Shown: piece by piece, positions 7,922-16,148 of the stretch
Position numbering within the stretch: position 1 is the stretch's first letter
Layout of the letters: the number at the start of each line of letters is the position of its first letter
NCBI GenBank assembly: GCA_963840435.1
Contig: CAWIYY010000012.1
Location: 682,001 to 746,000, forward strand
Reading direction: 5' to 3'
Length of the DNA stretch: 64,000 nt
DNA from: Bog-473 sp963840435
GTDB lineage: Bacteria; Actinomycetota; Acidimicrobiia; Acidimicrobiales; RAAP-2
Notes under the pieces: generated by a model
The model's input: the letters and a program-made list of their open reading frames with translations, nothing else
Told to the model about the DNA's origin: nothing
Database searches by the model: none
Translations under genes and position numbers: made by a program

Positions 7922-8609
7922 TCAATCCTCGGCTGTGTCGCGGACCCGTCGGAGGACGCGCAGGCTGCCACAGGCACCGTCGTCCACGAACTCCTGCGAG
8001 CTCGAGCGCGGCGCGGTAGAGCTCGTAGGGCGGGCGGCCGCCGTCCGCCGGGTCAGGAAAGACATCGTGGATGGCCAGCCAGCCCCCTAGGGCCACGTGC
8101 GGTGCCCATCCCCGAAAATCGGCCCAAGCCGGCTCCTCCCCGTGACCACCGTCGATGAAGCAGAACACCAGTGGACGGTCCCAGCGTGCCGCCACGGCGG
8201 GGGAGTCGCCCACGATGCCGACGACCGACGACTCCAGACCGGTCTCGGAGATCGTGCGACGCCAGTGCAGCAGCGTGTCGATACGCCCGGCATCGGGGTC
8301 GACCAGATCGGGTTCGTGGTACTCCCACCCGGCTTGGTTCTCCTCCGAGCCTCGGTGGTGGTCGATGGACAGCACGACTGCGCCTGTGGCCTCGGCCGCC
8401 GCACCCAGGTAGACGGTGGACTTGCCACACCAGGCACCGATCTCGACGAAGGTGGCCGGCACTGCCCCGGGCACCTCGGCCTGTCCAGCTCGCAGGGCGG
8501 CCCGGAAGAGCGCCGCGCCCTCGTCGTCGGGCATGAAGCCGCGGGTGCGCCGGGCGGCCTCGAGCAGAGACTCGCTGCGCGGGCTCGCGTCCTCGAGCAG
8601 CTCCGCCAT
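7922..8609 (-). pseudogene. class I SAM methyltransferase (Methyltransf_24-like), frameshifted near its 3' end
   Basis: The ATG at 8609 begins MAELLEDASPRSESLLEAAR and the chain shows VEIGAWCGKSTVYLGAAAEA (SAM motif I), VLSIDHHRGSEENQAG, and CFIDGGHGEEPAWADFRGWA followed by GGWLAIHDVF, all normal for the family. Near 7993-7996 the frame breaks. In the original frame the protein runs on for about 90 aberrant residues into the antisense of the neighbouring gene (stop at 7716). Dropping one G in GCAGGAG instead gives EFVDDGACGSLRVLRRV, the typical family ending, and a stop at 7922. The corrected product is 228 residues and no longer overlaps the convergent gene. Either a sequencing error or a true frameshift. 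Start is coupled to the aminopeptidase stop (TGATG). Confidence 0.75.
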
Positions 8610-11215
8610 CAGGCGGAGCGCAGTGCGCCCAGCGAGTCCGCCAGCGTCGGTCGCTCCCGGGCGGCGAAGGCGACGTTCACCAGGAGCCGCTCAATCGACT
8701 GGTTCACCCGGCGCGGCCCGGAGGCAAGCGGACGGGCGTCGAGGAAGGTAATCGCGTTCTCGGCGAACTCGGGGTCGGCGCAGAGGGCGGGAATCGACTC
8801 GAGGATGCGTGGTGGCGCGTTCTTCGGGAAGCGCTCGAGGATCTGGTCCCAGGTCTCGGTGATGCGGGTCCACACGGCCTGGCACCCGACCGGGTTGACC
8901 AGGAGCGAACCGAGGACGGCAAAGCCGTTCTGGCTGCGCACCTCGGTCATGGCCAGATCGAACGTGCGCAAGCAGAGGTCCACGTCGGGGAACATGGCCA
9001 ACGCTCCGAGGGACCGCATCTCCTCCTGGGGCGTCTGGGCCGCCTGGTAGCGCTCGAGCAGGGCGTCGTAGTCCCCGGCCCGCAGCAGCTGGGCCACGAC
9101 GGCCAATGTGGCCGCTTCGATGTCGGGCGAGATGGGGTCTCCTGAACCGCCGCCGATGGGCGAATCGTCGAAGCGTCGCACGGCCTCGGCCCGGACCGCC
9201 TCGTCGGCCCCGATGGTGCCCAGGAGGTTGATCGCCAAGGCCCTGAGGGTGGGCGTGCGATCGCTGTCGTCGGGTTTGGCGTCGAAGCCGAGGTGGGCGT
9301 GAGTCAGGCCGAAGAGGGCGGCCACCGCGTCGCGCAGCGCGGGCCGTTGTTCCTCGAGTGCGATGCGATTGCTGAGGACGAGAGCCGACGAGACGGACAT
9401 CCAGGGCACCGGATCGGGCTCGAGTCCGAGGCGCGACGCCAGCAGGAGGAACTCGCGCAGGCCCGAATGCCCGGCCAGTGTCGTGGCCCAGGTGTCCGCA
9501 ATGAGTTCGGCCCGCTCGAGTGCGGTCAGCTCGGGCAGGTGTTCGGCCAGGGCCAGACGGTGTCCGGTCTCGTAGCCCACGCGGAAGACCCCCCACCCGC
9601 CGGCGTTGACCACGGCCAATCCCTCGACCGTCTCGGGCAGGGTGACCGGATCGTCGTCGAGGATGAGGTTGCGGGTGGGGGCGCCCGGTCGCCCCTCGGC
9701 CGGAAGGGCACGCACTGCGACCGGCACCTTCCAGGAGGACCCGATCGACGACGTGGTGCCGGCGGGCACGGGCCCCAGTGCGAAGGGCTGCTGGTGGAGG
9801 ACACCGCCCCGCAGCGACAACAGGGGATGCCCACCCTGGAGAATGAAGGTGTTCATCATGTCGCGTACCGGCGCACCGCTCGCATCCTCCAGGGCGTCCC
9901 ACAGGTCGGTGGTCACCGTGTTGCCGTATGCGTGCCGCTTCAGGTAGGCGCGCACGCCGTCACGGAACACCTCGGAGCCAATGTGCTGTTCGAGCATGCG
10001 CAGCACACTGGCGCCCTTCTCGTAGGTGAGGAGGTCGAACATTCCTTCCGCCTCTTTGGGCGGGCCCACCGGGTATTCGATCGGCCGGGTCGAGTGCACG
10101 GCGTCAATGGTCAGTGCGGCCTCGCGCGACGGTGCGAAGCCGACCCAACGGTCCCACGATGGACGGAAGGCGTCCACCGCGAGCATCTCCATGAACGTCG
10201 CGAAGGCCTCGTTCAGCCAGATGCCTTCCCACCAACCCATGGTGACGAGGTCGCCGAACCACATGTGGGCCAGTTCGTGCGAGATCACATCGGCCACTCG
10301 TTCCAGCTCGGTCCTCGAGGCCTCGTCGGGGTTCACGAGCAGCGCGTTGTCGCGAAAGGTGATGCAGCCCAGGTTCTCCATGGCGCCTGCGGCGAAGTCC
10401 GGTATGGCGACGAGGTCGACCTTCTCGCCGGGGTAGGCGATGTCGAAGTACTCGGTGAAGAAGCGCAAGGCGAATGCACCGACCTCGAGCGCGTAGGCAC
10501 CGAGTGCGCTCTTGCCCGGGGTCGTGACCACCCGGAGCGGGACGCCGTCCACATCGACGGTCTCGGTCGACTCGAGCTGCCCGATCACGAAGGCCACCAG
10601 GTAGGTGGACATCTTCATGGTGGGCGAGAAGCGGATCCGTCGTTTCTCGCCCACGGCCTCGTTGACGACGATTGGCGAGTTGGAGATGGCGTCGACGTCG
10701 GCGTCAACGGTGAGGGTGACGTCGAAAACGGCCTTGCGGTCGGGTTCGTCGAAGCAGGGAAAGGCGCGCCGCGCATCCACCGACTCGAACTGCGTGGTCG
10801 CCATCGTCTGGCTCTCGCCGTCGGGCCCCGTGTAAGTCGAGCGGTAGAAGCCTCGGAGCTTGTCGTTCAGGGTCCCTGAGAAACGACATGTGATGACGCA
10901 GGGCCCGGTTGGGACGACGGCCGAGGGCCGGAACGACACCTGCTCGAGATCGTCGTCGAAATGGACGGCGCACACCAGGACGTTGCCATCGGAGGTCCGA
11001 ATCTCGACGTCGCTCACGACCAGTTCGGCCGCGTTCATCACGACCACGTCGACCGGTTCGTGGACCACGGCATCGATGGCGAGCGTTCCGGAGAACGTGG
11101 CCGAAGCCACGTTGGGCTCGATCTCGATGTGATAGGTCTCTGGCTCGACCGTGCGGGGCAGGCGAAATGCCTCCGTGCCACCCCCGCCGGCCGTCATGGC
11201 GGCGCTTGAGTCCAT
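8609..11215 (-). CDS. pepN: M1-family aminopeptidase N (zinc metallopeptidase)
   Basis: 868 residues, right for the actinobacterial PepN type. It removes N-terminal amino acids from peptides in the cytoplasm. The order is an N-terminal beta saddle (to about residue 220), the catalytic domain with GAMENLG exopeptidase motif (277-283), HELAHMWFGD (H313, E314, H317) and the distal zinc ligand Glu in WLNEAFATFME, then the small beta domain and the long C-terminal helical ERAP1-like bowl. All catalytic residues are present. The ATG at 11215 has a TAGCCT -10 box 6 nt upstream and no ribosome site, so the mRNA is probably leaderless. The downstream methyltransferase is translationally coupled to it. 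Confidence 0.95.
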   Translation of the reverse strand: MDSSAAMTAGGGGTEAFRLPRTVEPETYHIEIEPNVASATFSGTLAIDAVVHEPVDVVVMNAAELVVSDVEIRTSDGNVLVCAVHFDDDLEQVSFRPSAVVPTGPCVITCRFSGTLNDKLRGFYRSTYTGPDGESQTMATTQFESVDARRAFPCFDEPDRKAVFDVTLTVDADVDAISNSPIVVNEAVGEKRRIRFSPTMKMSTYLVAFVIGQLESTETVDVDGVPLRVVTTPGKSALGAYALEVGAFALRFFTEYFDIAYPGEKVDLVAIPDFAAGAMENLGCITFRDNALLVNPDEASRTELERVADVISHELAHMWFGDLVTMGWWEGIWLNEAFATFMEMLAVDAFRPSWDRWVGFAPSREAALTIDAVHSTRPIEYPVGPPKEAEGMFDLLTYEKGASVLRMLEQHIGSEVFRDGVRAYLKRHAYGNTVTTDLWDALEDASGAPVRDMMNTFILQGGHPLLSLRGGVLHQQPFALGPVPAGTTSSIGSSWKVPVAVRALPAEGRPGAPTRNLILDDDPVTLPETVEGLAVVNAGGWGVFRVGYETGHRLALAEHLPELTALERAELIADTWATTLAGHSGLREFLLLASRLGLEPDPVPWMSVSSALVLSNRIALEEQRPALRDAVAALFGLTHAHLGFDAKPDDSDRTPTLRALAINLLGTIGADEAVRAEAVRRFDDSPIGGGSGDPISPDIEAATLAVVAQLLRAGDYDALLERYQAAQTPQEEMRSLGALAMFPDVDLCLRTFDLAMTEVRSQNGFAVLGSLLVNPVGCQAVWTRITETWDQILERFPKNAPPRILESIPALCADPEFAENAITFLDARPLASGPRRVNQSIERLLVNVAFAARERPTLADSLGALRSA

Positions 11216-11221
11216 CCGGGC

Positions 11222-11227
11222 AGGCTA
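11222..11227 (-). promoter_or_regulatory. -10 box TAGCCT, pepN (leaderless)
   Basis: TAGCCT (minus strand) ends 6 nt before the pepN ATG. It sits in a 42-bp divergent spacer shared with the kinase gene's own TANNNT box, so both promoters are packed back to back. Confidence 0.5.
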
Positions 11228-11243
11228 CCCGCGGCACCGCGAG

Positions 11244-11249
11244 TAGGTT
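11244..11249 (+). promoter_or_regulatory. -10 box TAGGTT, PfkB kinase gene (leaderless)
   Basis: TAGGTT lies 8 nt before the GTG at 11258 with no Shine-Dalgarno between them, so the transcript would start at or within a base or two of the start codon. Confidence 0.5.
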
Positions 11250-11257
11250 CTCGAACC

Positions 11258-12307
11258 GTGCAAGAACAGGCTCAGTCGCCCCACGCGGCCCATGATCTCG
11301 ATGTCGTGGCCATTGGTTCACCTCTGCTCGACGTCATCGCTATGGCGACCGAGGCGCAGCTGGCGCAGGTCGGCCTGGAGAAGGGGTCGATGACCCTGGT
11401 CGACCTGGTGAAGGCCAACGCCGTGCAGGCTTCCATGGCGGCACCCCGGTTTGTCTCCGGAGGATCGGTGGCCAACACCGCGGCCGGGATCGCCGAACTG
11501 GGTGGCCGGGCTGGCTTCGTCGGAGCGGTGGCCGACGACGAGGTGGGCCGCACCTACACGGAGAATCTGAGGGCGGCCGGCGTGGAGTTCGAGCCCAACA
11601 TCAGCGAGTCGGCGGCTGGCGATGGCCTCGGGACGGGCCGCTGCGTCGTCCTCATCTCCGATGACGCCGACCGCACCATGGGCACCTACCTCGGCGCCGC
11701 CTCGACCCTTTCGCCGTCGGGGGTGCCGACAATGTTCGTGGCCCGGGCAGCAGTGGTGCTCCTGGAGGGGTATCTCTGGGACGTGCCGGCCGCCAAGGAG
11801 GCGATGCGCCACGCCGCGGCGACCGCGCACGGGTCGGAGGGTTCGGTCGCCCTGTCGCTTTCCGATCCTTTCTGTGTGGAGCGGCATCAGCGTGAATTTC
11901 TCGAGCTGCTCCTCGACGACGTCGACATCCTGCTGGGTAACGAGGAAGAGCTCACAATGCTCTTCGGTGCGTCCTCCTACGACGGCGCGCTCGAAGCTGC
12001 AGAGGAGACGGGGCTCCTCGTGGTGATGACCCGCGGCGCACTGGGTTCCACCGTGTTGACGGCGCGAGGACCTGAGGAGGTGCCGGCCGCTCCAGTCGAA
12101 CGCGTGCTCGACACCACCGGGGCCGGCGATCTCTTCGCGGCCGGCATGCTCTTCGGCCTCACGCACGGAATGGGGCCCGTCGAGAGCACCCGCCTGGGCA
12201 GCCTCTGCGCAGCGGAGGTGATCGCGCACACTGGGGCACGTCCCGAGGCCGATCTCAAAGTGCTGGCGGCTGCAGCGGGCCTGCTTCCGGCATCGTCGCC
12301 GCCGTGA
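11258..12307 (+). CDS. PfkB-family sugar/nucleoside kinase (adenosine kinase-like)
   Basis: 349 residues. Ribokinase-fold enzymes phosphorylate sugars or nucleosides with ATP. The opening DVVAIGSPLLDVIAMATEAQ resembles adenosine kinases. SGGSVANTAAGIAELGGRAG is the first PfkB signature (substrate/dimer region), and DTTGAGDLFAAGMLFGL near residue 290 is the second, with the catalytic Asp in TGAGD and the anion hole. Long openings of this type are annotated as adenosine kinase in actinobacteria, but fructokinase or inosine-type specificity is not excluded. Its GTGA end overlaps the ychF start, so the two are co-translated. Confidence 0.88.
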   Translation: MQEQAQSPHAAHDLDVVAIGSPLLDVIAMATEAQLAQVGLEKGSMTLVDLVKANAVQASMAAPRFVSGGSVANTAAGIAELGGRAGFVGAVADDEVGRTYTENLRAAGVEFEPNISESAAGDGLGTGRCVVLISDDADRTMGTYLGAASTLSPSGVPTMFVARAAVVLLEGYLWDVPAAKEAMRHAAATAHGSEGSVALSLSDPFCVERHQREFLELLLDDVDILLGNEEELTMLFGASSYDGALEAAEETGLLVVMTRGALGSTVLTARGPEEVPAAPVERVLDTTGAGDLFAAGMLFGLTHGMGPVESTRLGSLCAAEVIAHTGARPEADLKVLAAAAGLLPASSPP

Positions 12308-13389
12308 GCCTCTCTATCGGAATCGTCGGCCTGCCCAACGTGGGCAAGTCGACCCTCTTCAACGCGCTCACGCACAACGAAGTGCTTGCGGCCAACTATC
12401 CGTTCGCCACGATCGATCCCAATGTCGGTGTCGTCGCCGTCCCCGATACGCGCCTCGAGGTGCTCTCGACCATGTACGAGGGCGCGCCGGTTGTGCCGGC
12501 CACGGTGACCTTCGTCGACATTGCGGGGTTGGTGCGCGGCGCGTCGCAAGGGGAGGGCCTGGGCAACAAGTTCCTCGCCTCCATCCGGGAGACGGACGCG
12601 ATCTGCCAGGTGGTCCGGGCGTTCCATGACGACGATGTCGTCCATGTCGACGCCCGGGTGGACCCCATCGGCGACATCGAGACCGTCAATACGGAGCTGA
12701 TCCTGGCCGACCTGCAGACGGTCGAGAACCGGCTGCCCAAGTTGGTCAAGGAAGCCAAGGCCACCCCCGCGCTCCGACCCACGCAAGAGGCAGTTCAACG
12801 TGCCCTGGGCATCCTCAGCGAGGGCCGGACTATCTCGTCGGCGACGGCGGCGGGAGAGGTGGACGGTGACCTGTTGCGCGATCTGCACCTGCTCACGGCC
12901 AAGCCCTTCATCTACGTGTTCAATATCGAGGAAGGCGCGTTGGGTGACGCCGGGGTGGTGGCCGGGTTGGTCGGCAACATCGCGCCCGCACCGGCGATCG
13001 TGCTCTGTGCCCAGATCGAGGCCGAGGTGGCCGGCCTCGATCCCGAAGACGCCAAGGAACTGCTCGACAGCTACGGGCAGGAGGAATCGGGTCTCGAGCA
13101 GTTGGTGCACGTGGGCTTCGCCACGCTCGGGCTGCAGACGTTCCTTACCGCTGGCCCCAAGGAGGCCCGGGCCTGGACGATCCACGTCGGCGACACCGCC
13201 CCCAAGGCAGCCGGGGTCATCCACACCGATTTCGAGCGGGGGTTCATCAAGGCCGAGGTCATCAGCTTCGAGGATTTGGTCGCCGCTGGGTCCGTCATGG
13301 CGGCGCGCAGCGCGGGCAAGGCCCGGATGGAAGGCAAGGAGTACGTCATGCGCGACGGCGACGTCGTGGAGTTCCGCTTCAACACCTGA
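12304..13389 (+). CDS. ychF: redox-regulated ATPase YchF (OBG-type P-loop protein)
   Basis: 361 residues, the normal length. The G1 loop GLPNVGKSTLFNALT is at residues 8-22. The G3 region TFVDIAGLVRGASQGEGLGN follows, and the unusual G4 motif region near NIEEG explains ATP rather than GTP preference in the family. The C-terminal TGS-like domain has AWTIHVGDTAPKAAGVIHTD and the conserved ending GKEYVMRDGDVVEFRFNT. YchF/Ola1 proteins associate with ribosomes and affect stress responses. Start GTG overlaps the kinase stop. The 208-nt gap after it leads to the Clp-N protein. Confidence 0.97.
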   Translation: MSLSIGIVGLPNVGKSTLFNALTHNEVLAANYPFATIDPNVGVVAVPDTRLEVLSTMYEGAPVVPATVTFVDIAGLVRGASQGEGLGNKFLASIRETDAICQVVRAFHDDDVVHVDARVDPIGDIETVNTELILADLQTVENRLPKLVKEAKATPALRPTQEAVQRALGILSEGRTISSATAAGEVDGDLLRDLHLLTAKPFIYVFNIEEGALGDAGVVAGLVGNIAPAPAIVLCAQIEAEVAGLDPEDAKELLDSYGQEESGLEQLVHVGFATLGLQTFLTAGPKEARAWTIHVGDTAPKAAGVIHTDFERGFIKAEVISFEDLVAAGSVMAARSAGKARMEGKEYVMRDGDVVEFRFNT

Positions 13390-13584
13390 AGTCCCGTAAA
13401 CCATGCGCCCGCAACGTGGAATCGCTCGGCCCAGGTAGACGCAAGAGCTGAGCCCTCCGGCAGGACCTGAAAAGGGCCGACACCGTGAGATGGCTCGGGA
13501 GGCTGAGCGCAGGACAAACAGCAGGTTCGACCCCGAATCGCACGCCCGCCCAGACACGGGAAGTCTGGTCAGGAAAGGGCGGAT

Positions 13585-13590
13585 TACCCT
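13585..13590 (+). promoter_or_regulatory. -10 box TACCCT, Clp-N protein gene (leaderless)
   Basis: TACCCT ends 7 nt before the GTG at 13598. This spacing selects that GTG over the longer open frame from 13490, because transcription would start after the upstream codon. The rest of the 13390-13597 gap shows nothing recognisable. Confidence 0.45.
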
Positions 13591-13597
13591 TTGCAGG

Positions 13598-14593
13598 GTG
13601 TTCGAACGCTTCACCGACCGGTCACGCAGAGTGCTCGTTTTGGCCCAAGAGGAGGCGCGTCTCCTCGGTCACTCTTTCATCGGTACAGAGCACCTTCTCT
13701 TGGGCCTGATGGCCGAGGGACAGGGTGTGGCGTCTCAGGTGCTCGAGAACCTCGGGATCTCCTTCGCCGCCGTGCGAGAGGCGGTCGCAGAGACGATCGG
13801 CATGGCTGGGTCGGCGCCGAGTGGATCTCCACCCTTTACGCCTCGGGCGAAGAAGGTCCTCGAGCTCGCCTTGCGTGAATCGCTGCACCTGGGGCGGTCG
13901 TATATCGACACTGAAGATCTGCTCCTTGGGCTGCTGCGCGAAGGCGATGGCGTCGCGATCAGGGTTTTGGTGGGCCTGGGAGTTGAACCAGGAAGAGTGC
14001 GCCAAGAGACGATCATGCTCATGACCGAAGGAATGCCTGGTGGCAACGTCGCGCATGGGCTCAGCTCCGCCGGCGATACGGAATGGGTCTCTCCGCTGTG
14101 GGATCGCCCCTCGGAGGGAACGATTCCGGCCGTCGTCTCGGTGAACGCGCTCTTGTTCGAGAGCGATGTGGTGGCGCTGGCTCTTGACCACCTCGACGTC
14201 TATCCGAACGGCTTCACCATCAACTTCGTGCGTCGTGTGAATCCCCGGAGGGCGAGAGAAGCGCTGGCAATGATCGGCACGGCAGGGTCGGAGTGGACGC
14301 CCGAGGTGACGGTGCGCTTTTCCGACGGGACTCTCGCGAAGCGCGGCCACCTCGTTGTGGCAAAAGATCAAGATGGGGTCCCGACCGAAGCGATCCAGAC
14401 GGTCACGAGTCGGTTGGGAGGAGGGCCTGGTGGTTGGCAGGCCTGGGTCTGGGTCTTCCCTTTGCCACCTGATGGTCCGCTCGAAATCTCGGTCGCGCTG
14501 CCGGCAATAGGACTCCGCAATCCGCAAAGCCTGACCCTTGACGGATCCGTGGTGCGTGCGGCGGCTGAGAGGGCGAAGATCATCTGGATCTAG
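13598..14593 (+). CDS. Clp N-terminal-domain protein without AAA+ modules
   Basis: 331 residues from the GTG at 13598. The opening VFERFTDRSRRVLVLAQEEA is the usual ClpC N-terminus. Two Clp-N repeats follow, GHSFIGTEHLLLGLMAEGQG and GRSYIDTEDLLLGLLREGDG, ending near residue 150. ClpC would then have two ATPase modules; here there is none. Residues about 190-331 form another domain (around VVALALDHLDVYPNGFTINF and GGWQAWVWVFPLPPDGPLEI) that looks like a small beta-rich fold I cannot name. The Clp-N part binds adaptors or damaged proteins, so this may be an adaptor or decoy for ClpC. Codon use is less GC-biased than in the neighbours. Confidence 0.8.
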   Translation: MFERFTDRSRRVLVLAQEEARLLGHSFIGTEHLLLGLMAEGQGVASQVLENLGISFAAVREAVAETIGMAGSAPSGSPPFTPRAKKVLELALRESLHLGRSYIDTEDLLLGLLREGDGVAIRVLVGLGVEPGRVRQETIMLMTEGMPGGNVAHGLSSAGDTEWVSPLWDRPSEGTIPAVVSVNALLFESDVVALALDHLDVYPNGFTINFVRRVNPRRAREALAMIGTAGSEWTPEVTVRFSDGTLAKRGHLVVAKDQDGVPTEAIQTVTSRLGGGPGGWQAWVWVFPLPPDGPLEISVALPAIGLRNPQSLTLDGSVVRAAAERAKIIWI

Positions 14594-14768
14594 CGCGGAA
14601 GGAACGGCAGTGATTCGCTCCGAGTAATTGCACCCTCTCCGTTTGCCGGCCAATTGGTTCGACATGCCACTGGTCCTCTGCACCACCCGATCAAGGACCG
14701 GACGACGAACATGCACGGTCGACCGGAGCGATCCACGCCGTGCACCGGAGGACGACCCGGCGACGGCC

Positions 14769-15305
14769 TCAGCCGGCGGGATTGCCGTTCTGGTTGGGGC
14801 TGGTGACCGAGAACGACGTCGTGATCTGCTTGCCCGCCGCGTTGACGACGTACCAGAGCCCGCCGTTCTGGTCGATGGCTTGCCCCGTCACCATGCCCGG
14901 CGTGACGTCGAGGTTGTAGGCGTAGAGCGGGTGGCCGCCGTAGGAGATCTGGATCGACCCGTCGGGTCGACGCAACGTGCCCACGAGCGAGGGGTCCAAT
15001 CCCGCACCCAGCCGAATGGGACCCGACTTGATGAGTGGGGGCCATTGGAACACGCAGCCGTCGTTCAGGCAGGCGGAGTGGGTCGGTGTGTCGGGGAGGA
15101 AGTCGTACAGCGTGTCGCCGCCACCAGTGGCGAGAATGGGCCCGGCGGGCGACTTCTGCAGCGTGAGGGTGAGGGAGACGTCCGTGGTCGGAGGCGCGGA
15201 GAGAGTTGTTGAATTCTGGTTGTTGCACGCCGCGAGGACGAGACCGAGTCCGAGCAGCGTGGCCGGGAGGATGCGGGCGAGGCGGGGGAGCCTGGCCCCG
15301 GTCAC
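14769..15305 (-). CDS. lipoprotein with COG4315-type secreted repeat
   Basis: 178 residues with a lipoprotein signal peptide ending in LVLAAC (lipidated Cys about residue 27), so it should be anchored outside the membrane. The mature part has two copies of a short repeat typical of the 'secreted repeat of unknown function' family: LYDFLPDTPTHSACLNDGCV with FQWPPL, and GGHPLYAYNLDVTPGMVTGQ. Family members often sit with copper or heme-related genes. Its GTG overlaps the stop of the SCO1 gene by four bases, so the two lipoproteins are made together. Cys residues in CLNDGC could bind metal, which is speculative. Confidence 0.85.
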   Translation of the reverse strand: MTGARLPRLARILPATLLGLGLVLAACNNQNSTTLSAPPTTDVSLTLTLQKSPAGPILATGGGDTLYDFLPDTPTHSACLNDGCVFQWPPLIKSGPIRLGAGLDPSLVGTLRRPDGSIQISYGGHPLYAYNLDVTPGMVTGQAIDQNGGLWYVVNAAGKQITTSFSVTSPNQNGNPAG

Positions 15306-16063
15306 GAGGACGGCTGGACGGTCGTGCCCAGCAGCCAGCTGATGGAGGTGAGGGCGTCGGCGACGGTCCAGTCGGGGCCCTCCGGGTGCTGCAAGCTGTA
15401 GACGCCCCCCGAGTTGAGTAGCGAGGTCAGCTTCTGGTCGAGCTTTCCCGACATGTCGGGCGCGCTGACGTCGACGAAGCGTTCACGCCCGTTGGGGTCG
15501 ATCAGGATGTAGCCGTCGGTGTGGTCGACGTCGTAGGTCAGCGGTTTACCGGTGTACCAGTCGATCTTGGGCGGTTGCGCCTCGGGCACAATCTGGTACG
15601 AGACGCCAAAAGGCTTCCAGAACGCTGCGATGGCGGACGCGGTGCCGGTCCAGAGATCCCAATCGGCCCCGAACTCCTTCTGGTAGGCCGCCAGCCGGGC
15701 CACGGTGTCGCGGCCGGGGTCGACGGTCGTCTCGAGGAACACCACCTTGTTGCCCATTTCGGCGGCCCGCACGTCACGCTGCAGGGCGATGAAGGCGCCG
15801 GTCACGAGCGGGCACTCGTCCTGGCAGAGCGAAAGGAACGGCGCCAGGACGACCACCTTGCCGCGCAGGGAGGCCAGGGAGACCGGCTGGCCCTCCTGGT
15901 TGGTCAAGCCCACGTGCTGGGGCGTCGGTCGTTCCAGGACCAACCCTTGATTCGCTGGGGGCTGGGCCGGCGCGGCTGGGCCTCCGCAGGCCGCGAGCAG
16001 TCCCGCCCCGAGGGCGAGCAGGGTGACGACGAGGCGCGTCCGGCGGCGCGGGGAGGGGGCCAT
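15302..16063 (-). CDS. SCO1/SenC-family copper chaperone lipoprotein
   Basis: 253 residues from the ATG at 16063. The signal peptide ends with a lipobox in LGAGLLAAC. A thioredoxin-like fold follows, with the SCO copper motif C-x3-C in LSLCQDECPLVTGAF and the partner His in DVDHTDGYILIDPNG. SCO proteins load the CuA site of cytochrome oxidase or act as thiol-disulfide reductases on the outer face of the membrane. A C-terminal extension of about 40 residues (from MSGKLDQKLTSLLNSGGVYS) is specific to this protein. No oxidase genes are next to it. The downstream COG4315 lipoprotein is translationally coupled. Confidence 0.92.
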   Translation of the reverse strand: MAPSPRRRTRLVVTLLALGAGLLAACGGPAAPAQPPANQGLVLERPTPQHVGLTNQEGQPVSLASLRGKVVVLAPFLSLCQDECPLVTGAFIALQRDVRAAEMGNKVVFLETTVDPGRDTVARLAAYQKEFGADWDLWTGTASAIAAFWKPFGVSYQIVPEAQPPKIDWYTGKPLTYDVDHTDGYILIDPNGRERFVDVSAPDMSGKLDQKLTSLLNSGGVYSLQHPEGPDWTVADALTSISWLLGTTVQPSS

Positions 16064-16148
16064 GTGCGCCTCAATCCCTAGTGGCGCCGGGCCCTGATTA
16101 CCAGTCAGGAGGGACGCCGCGCTCCGATCCTCTGTACCAGCAGCCCGG

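Noticed and set aside
9293..10879. Plus-strand open frame of over 500 codons inside pepN
   Set aside because: Antisense of the aminopeptidase catalytic domain; no family pattern.
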